DNA of 64,000 nucleotides from Anaerolineales bacterium (GCA_020634935.1 JACKAT010000011.1:1-64000), one strand, 5' to 3'. Counted from the first letter of the stretch, positions 33,089 to 43,158 are shown. The notes: generated by a model from the letters alone, not told the origin. Numbers and translations: made by a program.

Positions 33089-34006
33089 ATGAACAGCTTG
33101 ACCATTGGCTCCAGGCGCTCCCAATTAGCTCAAACCCAATCGAACTTAATTCGCCAGAACCTTCTCACCGCCTGGACTGGCCTTCGTGTAGAGGTGGTGT
33201 TGTTCGATACTCAGGGTGATCTGAATCGAACTGACCCTTTACCGTCTATCGGCGGTAAAGGATTATTTACCCTTGAATTGGAAGAGGCGCTGCGCCGCCA
33301 TCAAATCGATCTGGCCGTTCACAGCTTAAAGGATTTGCCGATTGAAGACAGCCCCGGTCTGATGGTCGTCGCTGTGGCGCAGCGAGCTGCGGTCAACGAT
33401 GTTCTTGTTTCTCGAATAGCTAACGGTCTGGATGATCTTCCCTCCGGCGCGGTGGTGGGTACCAGCAGTCTGCGCCGGGCGGCTCAAATTTTGGCGCTGC
33501 GTCCCGATTTACGCCTTAAAGATATTCGGGGCAATGTTGATACGCGCCTGCGCAAACTCGATGACCCGGCGCAGGGTTACGATGCTATTGTGCTGGCCCA
33601 GGCCGGCCTGGATCGTTTGAATTATCAACTTGAGCATGCCCATCCTATTTCTGAAGATATGATTTTGCCGGCTCCGGGGCAGGGGGCTTTGGCCGTTCAG
33701 AGCCGGGCTGATGACCTGGCTACCACGGCTTATTTGGAAATTCTCGATCACGCTGAAACGCGAGCCGCAGTCACGGCTGAACGGGCTTTTTTGGGCGGTT
33801 TAGGCGGCGGTTGCTCGCTGCCGGTGGGCGCTTTGGCTCGCGTCGATGACGATCGGCTTTTTTTACAAGCCGTCGTTGGCGATGCGACAGGAACGCGCTT
33901 GATAAAAGTGTCAGGCCACGGCTCGATTAATGAGGCTCAAGCGCTGGGCGATCAATTGGCCCGGCAAGCGCTAGACCAGGGCGCTGAAAACTTGTTGCAG
34001 TACTAA
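33089..34006 (+). CDS. hemC: Porphobilinogen deaminase
   Basis: A 305-residue enzyme polymerising four porphobilinogens to hydroxymethylbilane. Motifs: GSRRSQLAQTQSN at the start, GGKGLFTLELEEALRRHQIDLAVHSLKDLPIE, GTSSLRRAAQILALRPDLRLKDIRGNVDTRLRKLD, and the dipyrromethane cofactor Cys in GGLGGGCSLPVGA. Full length. The start ATG has only a weak ribosome binding site. First of three tetrapyrrole genes in the same direction. Confidence 0.96.
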   Translation: MNSLTIGSRRSQLAQTQSNLIRQNLLTAWTGLRVEVVLFDTQGDLNRTDPLPSIGGKGLFTLELEEALRRHQIDLAVHSLKDLPIEDSPGLMVVAVAQRAAVNDVLVSRIANGLDDLPSGAVVGTSSLRRAAQILALRPDLRLKDIRGNVDTRLRKLDDPAQGYDAIVLAQAGLDRLNYQLEHAHPISEDMILPAPGQGALAVQSRADDLATTAYLEILDHAETRAAVTAERAFLGGLGGGCSLPVGALARVDDDRLFLQAVVGDATGTRLIKVSGHGSINEAQALGDQLARQALDQGAENLLQY

Positions 34007-34142
34007 GAAATTTAATTGGCCTGAACGTTCCTTGAGATGGAGATGGAAGATGAGACCTAACAATCTCATAGCCTAATCTTCATTTAGAGACGTTAGTTAA
34101 TTCACGATCCTTAAGTTCACGACCTTCCTACCCAAATTTCCT

Positions 34143-35687
34143 ATGACCAAACAAGGCACGATTTATCTGGTTGGAGCTGGTCCCGGCGATACCGGATTGA
34201 TAACCGTCAAAGGCTTGGCCCTATTGCGCGAAGCCGACGCTATTGTCGCCGATACCCTGGGCCAGGCTACCCTTTTGCAGCAGGCAAATCCCGCCGCCGA
34301 GCAGTATGATGTCGGCAGCAGCCAGCGCGGGAATAAACAACCCCAGGCTGAGGTGACGCGCCTCTTGCTCCATCTGGCCCAGCAGGGTAAAACTGTGGTG
34401 CGGCTGTGGCAGGGCGATCCCTTTGTATTCGGCCGGGCGGCGCAAGAGATGGCCGCGGCGATAGAGGCCGGCTTCCGCGTCGAACTGGTGCCGGGTGTCA
34501 CCAGTGCTATCGCGGCCCTGGCTTACGCGGGTGTGCCGGTCACCCACTGGGATTACAACGCCGACTTTGCCGTCATTAGCGGTCAGGCCAAAGCTAATCT
34601 GGCGCTGCGCATGAACTGGACCGCACTGGCGGGTGTCGAAACGCTGGTCATTTTAATGGCGACTAAACACCTAGCTGATATTACGGCCAAGCTTCTGGCG
34701 GCTGGCCAGTCGCCAGATACACCCGCTCTGGCGGTGCAAAACGGCACCCTCCCCAGCCAGAAGCGGGTTGTAGCGACCCTGGCCACCATTGCCGACTTGG
34801 TCGAACAAAACCGGCTAACTCCGCCGGCCATCGTGGTGGTTGGCCGGGTGGTTGACTTGGTTGAGCAATTGGATTGGTTTCAACCGGCTCAGACGCCGCT
34901 GTTGGGCAAACGGGTCCTGGTTACTCGGCCTACACACCAGGCGGCCAGCTTCATGGCCGCCCTACGAAACCTGGGTGCCGAGCCGGTCTCTTTTCCGACT
35001 ATCGAAATTCGCCCGGCCGAAGACAACCGACCATTAGATGGAGCCATTCTGTCTCTGGCGGCGTATCGCGCCAAACAGGATTTGCCGGAATTCCAAAATC
35101 GACTGCCGCATCGGCCGTATAACTGGCTGGTTTTGACTAGCGCTAATGGGGTCAGCGCCTTCTGGGATCGACTGGTAAGTTTGGGGCTTGATAGCCGCTG
35201 CCTGGCTTCGGTGAATATTGCCGCTATTGGACCGGCGACAGCCGCCGCTTTGAATGATCGCCGCATCAAGGCGGATCTCGTGCCGGAGGTGTATACAGCC
35301 GAAGGAGTGCTGGCGGCTTTTGACGAACTCGGCTCAGTTTCAGGGCAACGTTTCCTGCTGGCCCGCGCCGATATCGCTCGCAAAACCTTAACTGAGGGTT
35401 TGATCGAACGTGGGGCTTTGGTCGATGAGTTTGCGGCTTACCGGACTGTGCCGGTTGAAGGCAAAACGTCTCCGCCGCCGGTCGACATCGTCACCTTTAC
35501 CAGTTCATCGACGGTGCAGGGATATGTCAATTGTTTAAGAGGGCAGCGCCCGGTCGAAGCGCTTAAACACAGCCAGGTGGTCTGTATTGGCCCAATTACC
35601 GCGACTACAGCTAATAAACTGGCTGTGCCGGTTCACGCTGTGGCTGAGACATACACTATTGAAGGCTTGCTGGCGGCGCTCCAATAG
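34143..35687 (+). CDS. cobA-hemD: CobA-HemD fusion (uroporphyrinogen-III methyltransferase/synthase)
   Basis: A 514-residue fusion. Residues ~5-245 are a uroporphyrinogen-III C-methyltransferase (SUMT): IYLVGAGPGDTGLITVKGLALLREAD, RLWQGDPFVFGRAAQE, VELVPGVTSAIAALAYAGVPVTH and ATLATIADLV..PAIVVVGRVVDL. Residues ~255-510 are uroporphyrinogen-III synthase: GKRVLVTRPTHQAASFMAALRNLGAEPVSFPTIEI, LVLTSANGVSAFWDRL, DIVTFTSSSTVQGYV. Together they would cyclise hydroxymethylbilane and methylate the product toward siroheme/B12. The GDPF and GRA motif deviates slightly from the usual GRGGEE. It follows hemC by 136 bp. No clear Shine-Dalgarno sequence precedes the ATG. Confidence 0.93.
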   Translation: MTKQGTIYLVGAGPGDTGLITVKGLALLREADAIVADTLGQATLLQQANPAAEQYDVGSSQRGNKQPQAEVTRLLLHLAQQGKTVVRLWQGDPFVFGRAAQEMAAAIEAGFRVELVPGVTSAIAALAYAGVPVTHWDYNADFAVISGQAKANLALRMNWTALAGVETLVILMATKHLADITAKLLAAGQSPDTPALAVQNGTLPSQKRVVATLATIADLVEQNRLTPPAIVVVGRVVDLVEQLDWFQPAQTPLLGKRVLVTRPTHQAASFMAALRNLGAEPVSFPTIEIRPAEDNRPLDGAILSLAAYRAKQDLPEFQNRLPHRPYNWLVLTSANGVSAFWDRLVSLGLDSRCLASVNIAAIGPATAAALNDRRIKADLVPEVYTAEGVLAAFDELGSVSGQRFLLARADIARKTLTEGLIERGALVDEFAAYRTVPVEGKTSPPPVDIVTFTSSSTVQGYVNCLRGQRPVEALKHSQVVCIGPITATTANKLAVPVHAVAETYTIEGLLAALQ

Positions 35688-35770
35688 AGTTTATGGAGTT
35701 TTAGGAGTTTATAGAGTTAGTGAGTTTTAGATAAATGAGCTGTATTTTGACGAGGTCACATAGCGCATAT

Positions 35771-35815
35771 TGCGTAGTGCATATTATTTTCGCGTCATAC
35801 GCTACGCACTACGCA
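35771..35815. repeat. Inverted repeat before hemL
   Basis: tgcgtagtgc (35771-35780) and gcactacgca (35806-35815), exact complement, 25-bp loop with similar sub-motifs. A gagttta/agttttag microrepeat lies at 35690-35735; its complement-like version (aaactctac units) occurs at 58390-58432. Confidence 0.55.
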
Positions 35816-35874
35816 CTGTGGGCAATTAAGGAAGTGATTTAACCTCGATCCTAACTTTTGTGGAAGGTGCCACT

Positions 35875-37161
35875 ATGAATATCACCAAATCTGAAAAACT
35901 TTTCAAAGCAGCCCAAGCCGTTATTCCCGGCGGCGTCAACTCTCCCGCGCGTGCCTTTCGAGCGGTAGGCGGGCAGCCTCTTTTCATCGATCACGCCGAG
36001 GGGGCATTTTTGTGGGATGTCGATGGCAATCGCTATATTGATTATGTGCTTAGTTGGGGGCCGTTGATTTTGGGACACGCCCATCCAAAAGTAGTGGCGG
36101 CTATCCAGAAGGCGGCCACGCGAGGCACCAGCTATGGCGCGCCGACTGCCATTGAGACGGAACTGGCCGAATTGGTGTGTGAACTCATCCCCTCGGCCGA
36201 GCAGGTCCGCTTTGTCAACTCCGGCACCGAAGCCACCATGAGCGTTTTACGTTTAGCTCGGGCTTACACTGGGCGCAATAAGATTATCAAGCTCCAAGGT
36301 AACTACCATGGCCATGCCGATTTTTTGCTGGTGCAAGCCGGTTCCGGGGTCGCTACCCTTGGTCTGCCCGACAGCCCCGGCGTTCCCCCAGGGGCCACCA
36401 AAGACACCTTAACTGCTCCCTATAACAATTTAGAAGCCATTGAAATTCTTTTTAATCAATTTAATGAAGATATTGCGGCCATTATTCTTGAGCCGGTGGC
36501 CGGAAATATGGGGCTTATACCACCAGTGGATGGTTATTTGGCCGGTTTGCGCCGGTTGTGTACCCAACACGGGACGCTGCTGATTTTTGATGAAGTCATG
36601 ACCGGCTTTCGAGTTGCGTTAGGTGGCGCGCAGGAGTATTTTGGCATTACGCCCGATCTGACGGCGCTGGGTAAAGTGATCGGCGGCGGGCTGCCGGTAG
36701 GGGCTTACGCTGGCCGAAAAGAGATAATGCAAATAGTCGCGCCGGCCGGGCCGATGTATCAGGCTGGCACGCTTAGCGGCAATCCTCTGGCCATGACGGC
36801 CGGCCTTATGACCTTAAAAGGGTTGGCCGAGCCAGGTGTCTTTGAAAACTTGGTTGAAAGCACAACCCAATTATGCGAGGGTATTAGCGCTGCCGCTGAA
36901 GCGGCCGGGGTGTCGCTTTACCCGACCCAGGCTGGTGCGATGTTCTGCTTCTTTTTTACCGACACGCCGGTGGTCGATTGGGAGACAGCTTCGAAAAGTG
37001 ATGTGGAACAGTTTGCCAAATTTTTCCAGGCCATGCTGGAGCGAGGAGTCTATTTCCCCCCATCCCAATTTGAGTCCTGGTTCTTATCGACCGCCCATAC
37101 CGAAGAAGCAATTGTCGCCACCATCCAAGCGGCCCAAACGGCGTTTCGAGAGATAGCCTGA
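35875..37161 (+). CDS. hemL: Glutamate-1-semialdehyde 2,1-aminomutase
   Basis: A 428-residue PLP enzyme giving 5-aminolevulinate, start of the C5 tetrapyrrole route. Motifs: PGGVNSPARAFRAVGG, YIDYVLSWGPLILGHAHP, FVNSGTEATMSVLRLARAYTGRNKIIKLQGNYHGHAD, IIFDEVMTGFRV-type, ALGKVIGGGLPVGAYAGRKEIM (PLP Lys in LGKVIGGG), and GTLSGNPLAMTAG. Full length. ATG 35875 has GGAAGG eight bases upstream. It follows hemC and cobA-hemD; hemA and hemB are not in the window. The stop lies two bases from the end of a convergent gene. Confidence 0.96.
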   Translation: MNITKSEKLFKAAQAVIPGGVNSPARAFRAVGGQPLFIDHAEGAFLWDVDGNRYIDYVLSWGPLILGHAHPKVVAAIQKAATRGTSYGAPTAIETELAELVCELIPSAEQVRFVNSGTEATMSVLRLARAYTGRNKIIKLQGNYHGHADFLLVQAGSGVATLGLPDSPGVPPGATKDTLTAPYNNLEAIEILFNQFNEDIAAIILEPVAGNMGLIPPVDGYLAGLRRLCTQHGTLLIFDEVMTGFRVALGGAQEYFGITPDLTALGKVIGGGLPVGAYAGRKEIMQIVAPAGPMYQAGTLSGNPLAMTAGLMTLKGLAEPGVFENLVESTTQLCEGISAAAEAAGVSLYPTQAGAMFCFFFTDTPVVDWETASKSDVEQFAKFFQAMLERGVYFPPSQFESWFLSTAHTEEAIVATIQAAQTAFREIA

Positions 37162-37163
37162 GT

Positions 37164-38447
37164 TTAGGTTACCGCCGCCCGTTTCGCCGAAAACGTTTCG
37201 TACAACCGTTCACTGACAATCCTCTTGAGGCGCTCCATCGCCCGGTGGATGTCGACGAAACTGTTGTAGAGCGGAGCCACGCCAAAACGAATATTATCAG
37301 GTTCACGGAAATCCGGAATGACTTGGAGCGTCGGCGGTTCGGCTTCGATTAAGGCGCGGTTAATGCGATAGGCTTCGGGGTGGCGCAGCGACACGTGCGA
37401 ACCGCGCCGGTTGGCCTGCCGGGGCGAACCAACCGCAAAGCCAAGGGGGGCCAGCCACTGATCTGCCAGGAAAATTAGGTACTCCGTTTGCGCCATACTT
37501 TTAGCCCGCAGCCGGTCAATGCCTGCGGCCAATAGAAGTTCGATAGCCGGCTCAATCGCTTTAAGTGAGAGCACCGGCGGTGTGCCGACCCAAAAACGGC
37601 CGATGTTGGGGGCAGGTGTATAATTCAGGTCAAATGTAAAGGGATTGGCCGCGCCCAGCCAGCCCCAAATGGGCTGCCGCAGTTCTGCCTGTAAATCTCG
37701 CCGAACGTATAAAAAAGCGGGGGACCCAGGTCCACCGTTAAGATATTTGTAAGTACAACCCACCGCCAAATCGACTCCTGCGCCGTTCAAATCAACTGGC
37801 ACAGCGCCGACCGAATGGCTCAAATCCCACAGCATTAAAGCTCCTGTCCGATGCGCTTGCTCGGTTACCGCAGCCATATCGTGCATAAATGCACTCTTGA
37901 ACGCGACATGAGTCAAACTCACTAAAGCGGTCTCCGCATCAATTGCGGCCTCGATGGCTTCCGGAGCGATGGTCAGACTGTCGGCAGAGGGAATGAGTTC
38001 CAGCCGGTGCTGCTGCTCTAGGAGCTCGATAACACCCTGGATAACATACAAATCGGATGGAAAGTTAAATGCATCGCTGACAATTTTGGGCCGGCCCGGT
38101 CTCGCTTTAAGCGCGGCGACCACCAATTTGAAGAGATTAACCGAAGTCGAGTCGGTGATGATGACTTCGTCCGCTTCAGCGCCGATCAGTTGGGCGATTT
38201 TTGCGCCAAGCTCAAACGGGGCTTGAATCCACCCTTCGTTCCACCCGCGGATAAGCCGCCGTCCCCAGGCGTCCTCGATGGCAGCCTGCATGACCCGGCC
38301 GGTGCGTTTGGGCAGCCGGCCCAGCGAGTTGCCGTCGAGGTAAATAAGATCAGGGTCGGCAATGACAAACTCGTCTCGAAGTGGGGCGAGTTTGTCTTGA
38401 TGATCCAGGGTTTGGGCCAATTCGATCTGAGTGCTGGTGAATTTCAT
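37164..38447 (-). CDS. kynU: Kynureninase
   Basis: A 427-residue PLP enzyme cleaving kynurenine to anthranilate and alanine. Signatures: IYLDGNSLGRLPKRT near residue 35, TDSTSVNLFKLVVAAL, SDAFNFPSDLYVIQG, LWDLSHSVGAVPVDLNGAGVDLAVGCTYKYLNGGPGSPAFLYV (PLP Lys in CTYKYLN), and RRGSHVSLRHPEAY. Full length. AAGGGAGC precedes the ATG. Convergent with hemL, two bases apart. No other kyn genes are adjacent, so it may feed tryptophan degradation or NAD synthesis with genes elsewhere. Confidence 0.94.
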   Translation of the reverse strand: MKFTSTQIELAQTLDHQDKLAPLRDEFVIADPDLIYLDGNSLGRLPKRTGRVMQAAIEDAWGRRLIRGWNEGWIQAPFELGAKIAQLIGAEADEVIITDSTSVNLFKLVVAALKARPGRPKIVSDAFNFPSDLYVIQGVIELLEQQHRLELIPSADSLTIAPEAIEAAIDAETALVSLTHVAFKSAFMHDMAAVTEQAHRTGALMLWDLSHSVGAVPVDLNGAGVDLAVGCTYKYLNGGPGSPAFLYVRRDLQAELRQPIWGWLGAANPFTFDLNYTPAPNIGRFWVGTPPVLSLKAIEPAIELLLAAGIDRLRAKSMAQTEYLIFLADQWLAPLGFAVGSPRQANRRGSHVSLRHPEAYRINRALIEAEPPTLQVIPDFREPDNIRFGVAPLYNSFVDIHRAMERLKRIVSERLYETFSAKRAAVT

Positions 38448-38541
38448 GGTGCTCCCTTTCGGGTTTTATTCAGCCGATCCGTGTCTAGTTCTTTAGCTCA
38501 AAACGAGCTAAAAAACGCGTCACCAAAATAGGGGCCTCTTT

Positions 38542-39510
<969 letters not shown>

Positions 39511-39530
39511 TAGTATTTTTCACCTCATTG

Positions 39531-39558
39531 TGTATAGTGATAAAGTAGCAACGTGCAA
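39531..39558 (-). promoter_or_regulatory. Candidate promoter of the aldo/keto reductase gene
   Basis: On the minus strand: TTGCAC (39558-39553), 16-bp spacer, TATACA (39536-39531), about 20 bp before the start codon at 39510. Confidence 0.4.
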
Positions 39559-39686
39559 ATAATATTTTCTGTGCAATTTATCACGAAAGTATAGCACGAA
39601 TTAATATTGTCGTCATGTTGGCGGCACTGTTTGGATATCAGGCCGATACGTCTTCGATTAGGCTTGATGGGGATAAAGGTTTGACT

Positions 39687-40217
39687 ATGGAGAGCCTTGG
39701 CAGTTTTACTACTCGTACAGGCCAGCAGATCAATTTTAGATACGTTCACCAAGACGATGCCGCGCTTCTGGTCGATCTGTTTAACCATTTGTCATTTGAG
39801 GCCAAACGGCTGCGGTTTCATCTTTATACCGACAAACTACCTAAAGAGCGGATTTGGAAAGAGGCGAAAGCTTTATCAACGCTGAATCCAGCCTTACAAG
39901 TCGCTGTTGTGGCGACGGTCATCGAAGAGGATGGCCAGGAGCACGCGGTCGGCGTAGTGCGTTTTGCCAGAGCTACGCCTGATGATACCGAAGCTGAAGT
40001 GGCGGTGGTGGTTAGAGATGATAGTCAACGCAATGGTCTGGCGCGCAGAATGCTGGAGATTTTGGCCGAAAAAGCCCGCCAGATAGGCATCACTCACTTT
40101 ACTGGCTGGGTCTTGGCCGAGAACGTGCGGCTGATGAAGCTTATTGAAAAATTAAAACTGCCCGTCGAGTCTGAAATTCGCTACGGGCAGCGTAAAATTC
40201 GGATTCCCCTAAACTGA
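39687..40217 (+). CDS. GNAT-family acetyltransferase
   Basis: A 176-residue protein with an acetyltransferase fold. The start of the domain (NFRYVHQDDAALLVDLFNHLSFEAKRLRFHLY) resembles the GNAT domains of acetyl-CoA-ligase-linked protein acetyltransferases; the acetyl-CoA motif region is AEVAVVVRDDSQRNGLARRMLEILAEKARQIGI. ATG 39687 is preferred (AAAGG upstream) over 39615, which lies close to the divergent promoter. Divergently transcribed from the aldo/keto reductase gene. Substrate unknown; lysine acetylation of metabolic enzymes is one possibility. Confidence 0.8.
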   Translation: MESLGSFTTRTGQQINFRYVHQDDAALLVDLFNHLSFEAKRLRFHLYTDKLPKERIWKEAKALSTLNPALQVAVVATVIEEDGQEHAVGVVRFARATPDDTEAEVAVVVRDDSQRNGLARRMLEILAEKARQIGITHFTGWVLAENVRLMKLIEKLKLPVESEIRYGQRKIRIPLN

Positions 40218-40324
40218 GAGACTGGTGGGTAAGGCCGCAAAATTACCTTTAACTCCATAGACCATTGCTAGCTGACCAACGATCGCTGCAAGTGGACCGT
40301 TTTCGGCGATTTGCTGTCACGGGA

Positions 40325-40678
40325 TTATGATCCGGCAATAAAGGCGGCTATCTGATCGGCAAAGGTTCGGGCATTAATGGGCTTAGTAATAACGCCATTG
40401 CAGCCGTAAGCCTGGGCCATTTCTCTGGCGGTATCTTCCGGCCAGGCAGTTACCGCCACAATAGGAATCCCGGCCAACTCAGGCGTCCGTTTGAAAAAAG
40501 CCACCAAGGTCTGCCCATCAATATCGGGCAATCCCAAATCGACTAAAATGAGCTCGGGTATTTCATCGATAGCTGCCTGTAACCCACTTTCACCATCATT
40601 GGCGTGGATAATTTGGTGGTTTCTTGCTTCGAGGATTCGCCTTATCAGCAAGGCATTCTGTTCGTTGTCTTCAACCAT
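40325..40678 (-). CDS. Single-domain response regulator
   Basis: A 117-residue receiver domain with no output domain. Acidic pair in VEDN, phosphorylation Asp47 in LILVDLGLPDIDG, Thr in AVTAW, and Lys in TKPINA are all present, so it should be phosphorylated. The annotated ATG cuts the first beta strand: upstream codons read I-I-S-K-I-L in frame, which matches the usual KILVVEDN start, but no ATG, GTG or TTG is available there (see finding). It stands alone; candidate partners are the two PAS kinases 8-15 kb away. Confidence 0.85.
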   Translation of the reverse strand: MVEDNEQNALLIRRILEARNHQIIHANDGESGLQAAIDEIPELILVDLGLPDIDGQTLVAFFKRTPELAGIPIVAVTAWPEDTAREMAQAYGCNGVITKPINARTFADQIAAFIAGS

Positions 40679-40778
40679 TAATATCTTGCTAATGATGCAC
40701 CTACGTTATTCTGATTGATTTAAATTGCTGGATTCAGTATAGCACGTTCAAGAAAAAGGTGAAAGTTTGAAGAGATGA

Positions 40779-41111
40779 TTACCCCATCTCAAAGCCGGCC
40801 CAGCCATATTTTGCCAAATCCACTTTGCCCCGTGCATCGAACACAACGCCCTCCGCTTCCAAGATTTGGCGTTGAAGAGCACTGCCAATCCCGCCGGAAC
40901 GCGGGCTGATCTTGCCCTGGCTGTTGATAACCCGCTGCCAGGGTACGGTGGTATTGGGGCCGAGCGCGGCCAACGCATAACCCACCATCCGCGCGGTGCA
41001 GCCGTCTACTATGCCGGCGATTTGGCCATAAGTGGCTACTTTGCCGGCGGGAATATGCCGGACAACGATGTAAACTCTTTCGTAGAGAGGGATTTCCGAG
41101 GGAAAGTCCAT
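40779..41111 (-). CDS. atl: Alkyltransferase-like protein (Atl)
   Basis: A 110-residue protein of the MGMT/Ogt C-terminal fold. VRHIPAGKVATYGQIAGIV has the nucleotide-flipping Tyr28; ARMVGYALAALG has the Arg finger (Arg41). The active-site PCHR of true methyltransferases is replaced by PWQR (Trp58), so it cannot accept an alkyl group; this is the hallmark of Atl proteins that flag O6-alkylguanine for nucleotide excision repair. Short length is typical. The gene lies 16 bp after the lipoprotein gene transcribed in the same direction. Confidence 0.93.
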   Translation of the reverse strand: MDFPSEIPLYERVYIVVRHIPAGKVATYGQIAGIVDGCTARMVGYALAALGPNTTVPWQRVINSQGKISPRSGGIGSALQRQILEAEGVVFDARGKVDLAKYGWAGFEMG

Positions 41112-41127
41112 TGATTAGTAACCGCCT

Positions 41128-42261
41128 TTATGGTTCTTTGGTCTCGATTTTATCGGGCGTGAGGAACGAGAAGCTTCGCTGCATGGGGTTGAACCATGCG
41201 AGCGCAGCGTCGTAAATGTCAGCCGGAGCCATAAACACCATTTTGTACATTTGACCTTTGTTAACGGCGGTAATGACCGACCCAGCTATATCGCGGCCTT
41301 GATCATCGGTATACAAAAAGTCGATGGTCACGCCGTTGACATCCGCCACCGGGAACGGTTTGGCTGGCAAACTACGCATATTTTTGACGGTTTTCGACAG
41401 ATCTTCAATATGCTCAGTAGCCGCTTTTTGGGCGGCCTGGGGATCGACTGCTGCATTGGGCCAGCTAAATTTGCTGGCGTTAAACATCATCTCGGTATCC
41501 CGATGAACGACGGTAATCGAATTCTCCTGTTGTTCCAAAATGTCCCAATCGCTGGCGTAGAGAAAACCAAATTCCTGACTCTTTGGGCCGATGAGGGTCC
41601 ATTCCGGTTCCGCAGTCGGTTGAGCCGTGGCTAAATCGGAAGTGGTATCAAGGGGCGTGAATTTATCGGCCAGAGTTTGCAACTGCTTGCTGGTGCTGGC
41701 CCAGTTTTCTTTCAAGGTACTAATGTGAATAATAAAAACGATGGTGTTGGTCTGAAAAAGGCGTAATTCGCTAGTAGCTGGCCCTAGATGGGGGTCGATA
41801 GAGGAAAATTGAGCCACAACCATGCCCTCGGGTGTGGTAGTTTGGCTGATGGGACGAAAATCGGCGTTTTCGTCCAAAAAGTTACGAGCCACAAAAGTAA
41901 CGAGCTCGTGGTTGAGGTCTTCTTCGGTGTAGATTTGGCCGGCGTCTTCAAAGATGACGCTATACCCGGCGCGGTTATTCGGATCTAGAAAAATGACGCC
42001 ATCAGCTCGTTCAACGATTTGCCAATCAGCGGGGTATTGGACCGTAAAGCGCTGGCTGGGGTGTGTATAAAGCGGCAAGTGATCAAAATCGATATTAAGC
42101 GACGGCAAAGATGTGGCTGTCGGCGTTGTAGGAGAAGGGGTAACCAGGGCCGGGGTTGGGGCAATAGCTGCGCGGCTACAGGCTTGAAACGAACATAGAA
42201 TGATAAAAAATAGTATTCGACCTACTTGATGGGTGAGATTGCCGAAGGGTTGATAACTCAT
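41128..42261 (-). CDS. Lipoprotein with two PsbP-like repeats
   Basis: A 377-residue predicted lipoprotein. A hydrophobic segment ends SFQAC, followed by a short Pro/Thr linker. Two related domains follow: YTHPSQRFTVQYPADWQIVERADGVIFLDPN (residues ~65-200) and LIGPKSQEFGFLYASDWDILEQQENSITVVHRD (residues ~225-370), each with the YP/YASDW opening seen in PsbP/MOG1-like or DUF1795-type domains. No catalytic residues expected. It lies between the response regulator gene and atl and reads in the same direction. Function unknown; extracytoplasmic binding is inferred. Confidence 0.75.
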   Translation of the reverse strand: MSYQPFGNLTHQVGRILFFIILCSFQACSRAAIAPTPALVTPSPTTPTATSLPSLNIDFDHLPLYTHPSQRFTVQYPADWQIVERADGVIFLDPNNRAGYSVIFEDAGQIYTEEDLNHELVTFVARNFLDENADFRPISQTTTPEGMVVAQFSSIDPHLGPATSELRLFQTNTIVFIIHISTLKENWASTSKQLQTLADKFTPLDTTSDLATAQPTAEPEWTLIGPKSQEFGFLYASDWDILEQQENSITVVHRDTEMMFNASKFSWPNAAVDPQAAQKAATEHIEDLSKTVKNMRSLPAKPFPVADVNGVTIDFLYTDDQGRDIAGSVITAVNKGQMYKMVFMAPADIYDAALAWFNPMQRSFSFLTPDKIETKEP

Positions 42262-42271
42262 AGGTATCTAC

Positions 42272-42299
42272 AAAAAAAGCACCAGAGCCGGTGCTTTTT
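42272..42299 (-). terminator. Terminator of the OmpR-type regulator gene
   Basis: aaaagcacc / ggtgctttt stem (9 bp) around agagcc, with T runs on both strands, so it may work in both directions. It lies between the regulator gene (ending 42322) and the lipoprotein gene. Confidence 0.8.
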
Positions 42300-42321
42300 C
42301 TTTTTCACGATCGTCTCTGGA

Positions 42322-42978
42322 TTAGTTACAATCGGTCGAAAAACGATATCCGACGCCGCGAACAGTAATTAGATACTTAGGTCTGCTGGGATTCTCTTCG
42401 ATTTTTTCTCGCAGCCAGCGAATATGAACATCAAGCGTTCGCGTGTCGCCCATATAATCAGTTTCCCAGACCTCTTGCATAATCGTCTTTCGCTTAAGAA
42501 TTTGATTGGTGTAGTCTATCAGTAACTTAAACAGTTTAAACTCTTTAGGTGTTAGCGCAAAGCGCTCTGTACCGCGCAGAATAGTCTGTTTCTGAAAATC
42601 AACGATAAAAGTCGGCAGCCGAAGAAATCGATCTTTTTGATTGATCGCTGCTTCTTGGATGCGCTGATCTAAATCCTGAACCTGACTGGGATCGAGTAAA
42701 ATAAGGTTGTGATCCGGTACAGTTTGATTTTGCGTTTCAGTACCAACGACAATACAGGGTACACCCAGTTCAGTTTTATCAAGCGCTTCTTTAAAGTCGA
42801 TGACATTTAGACTCTGAGCGGGATTAAAAACAATTAGATTAGGCCAGACCGATAGTATTTTTTGGGCTGCCGACGATGGGGTGTGAGCTAAACAAACTTC
42901 ATACCCACCCTCTTCTAAGCTGTACAGTAATGATGTGGTTGGATCTAAATCATCGTTTTCAACGAGTAAAACGTGCAT
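42322..42978 (-). CDS. OmpR-family regulator with degenerate receiver
   Basis: A 218-residue protein: an N-terminal receiver-like domain and a C-terminal winged helix (FALTPKEFKLFKLLIDYTNQILKRKTIMQEVWETDYMGDTRTLDVHIRWLREKIEENP..YLITVRGVGYRF) that should bind DNA. The receiver keeps the acidic residues (ENDD) but carries Asn52 in place of the phospho-Asp (NLIVFNP) and Asp96-Pro in place of the conserved Lys-Pro, so phosphorylation by a histidine kinase is unlikely. A promoter lies at 43159-43187, leaving a ~170-nt leader. GGGGGG precedes the ATG. Target genes unknown. Confidence 0.88.
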   Translation of the reverse strand: MHVLLVENDDLDPTTSLLYSLEEGGYEVCLAHTPSSAAQKILSVWPNLIVFNPAQSLNVIDFKEALDKTELGVPCIVVGTETQNQTVPDHNLILLDPSQVQDLDQRIQEAAINQKDRFLRLPTFIVDFQKQTILRGTERFALTPKEFKLFKLLIDYTNQILKRKTIMQEVWETDYMGDTRTLDVHIRWLREKIEENPSRPKYLITVRGVGYRFSTDCN

Positions 42979-43158
42979 GGTAAAAATGTCCCCCCTCGAT
43001 TACCAACGCCTCTAAGGATTAGAGATTAAATAACTTCCCTGTGCAGCTCAGTTTGGATTGGATTTTGAGCCTAAACAGGACTAAATCCGCCGAATTTGGC
43101 CATCCGGCGATGGGCAAAAAGCAAGTTATTCTCATTCCTCTCCTAAAGACGAAAGGAT

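Noticed and set aside
40779..41111. Methylated-DNA cysteine methyltransferase (Ogt)
   Set aside because: The active Cys of PCHR is replaced by Trp (PWQR), so it is an Atl protein, not an alkyl acceptor.
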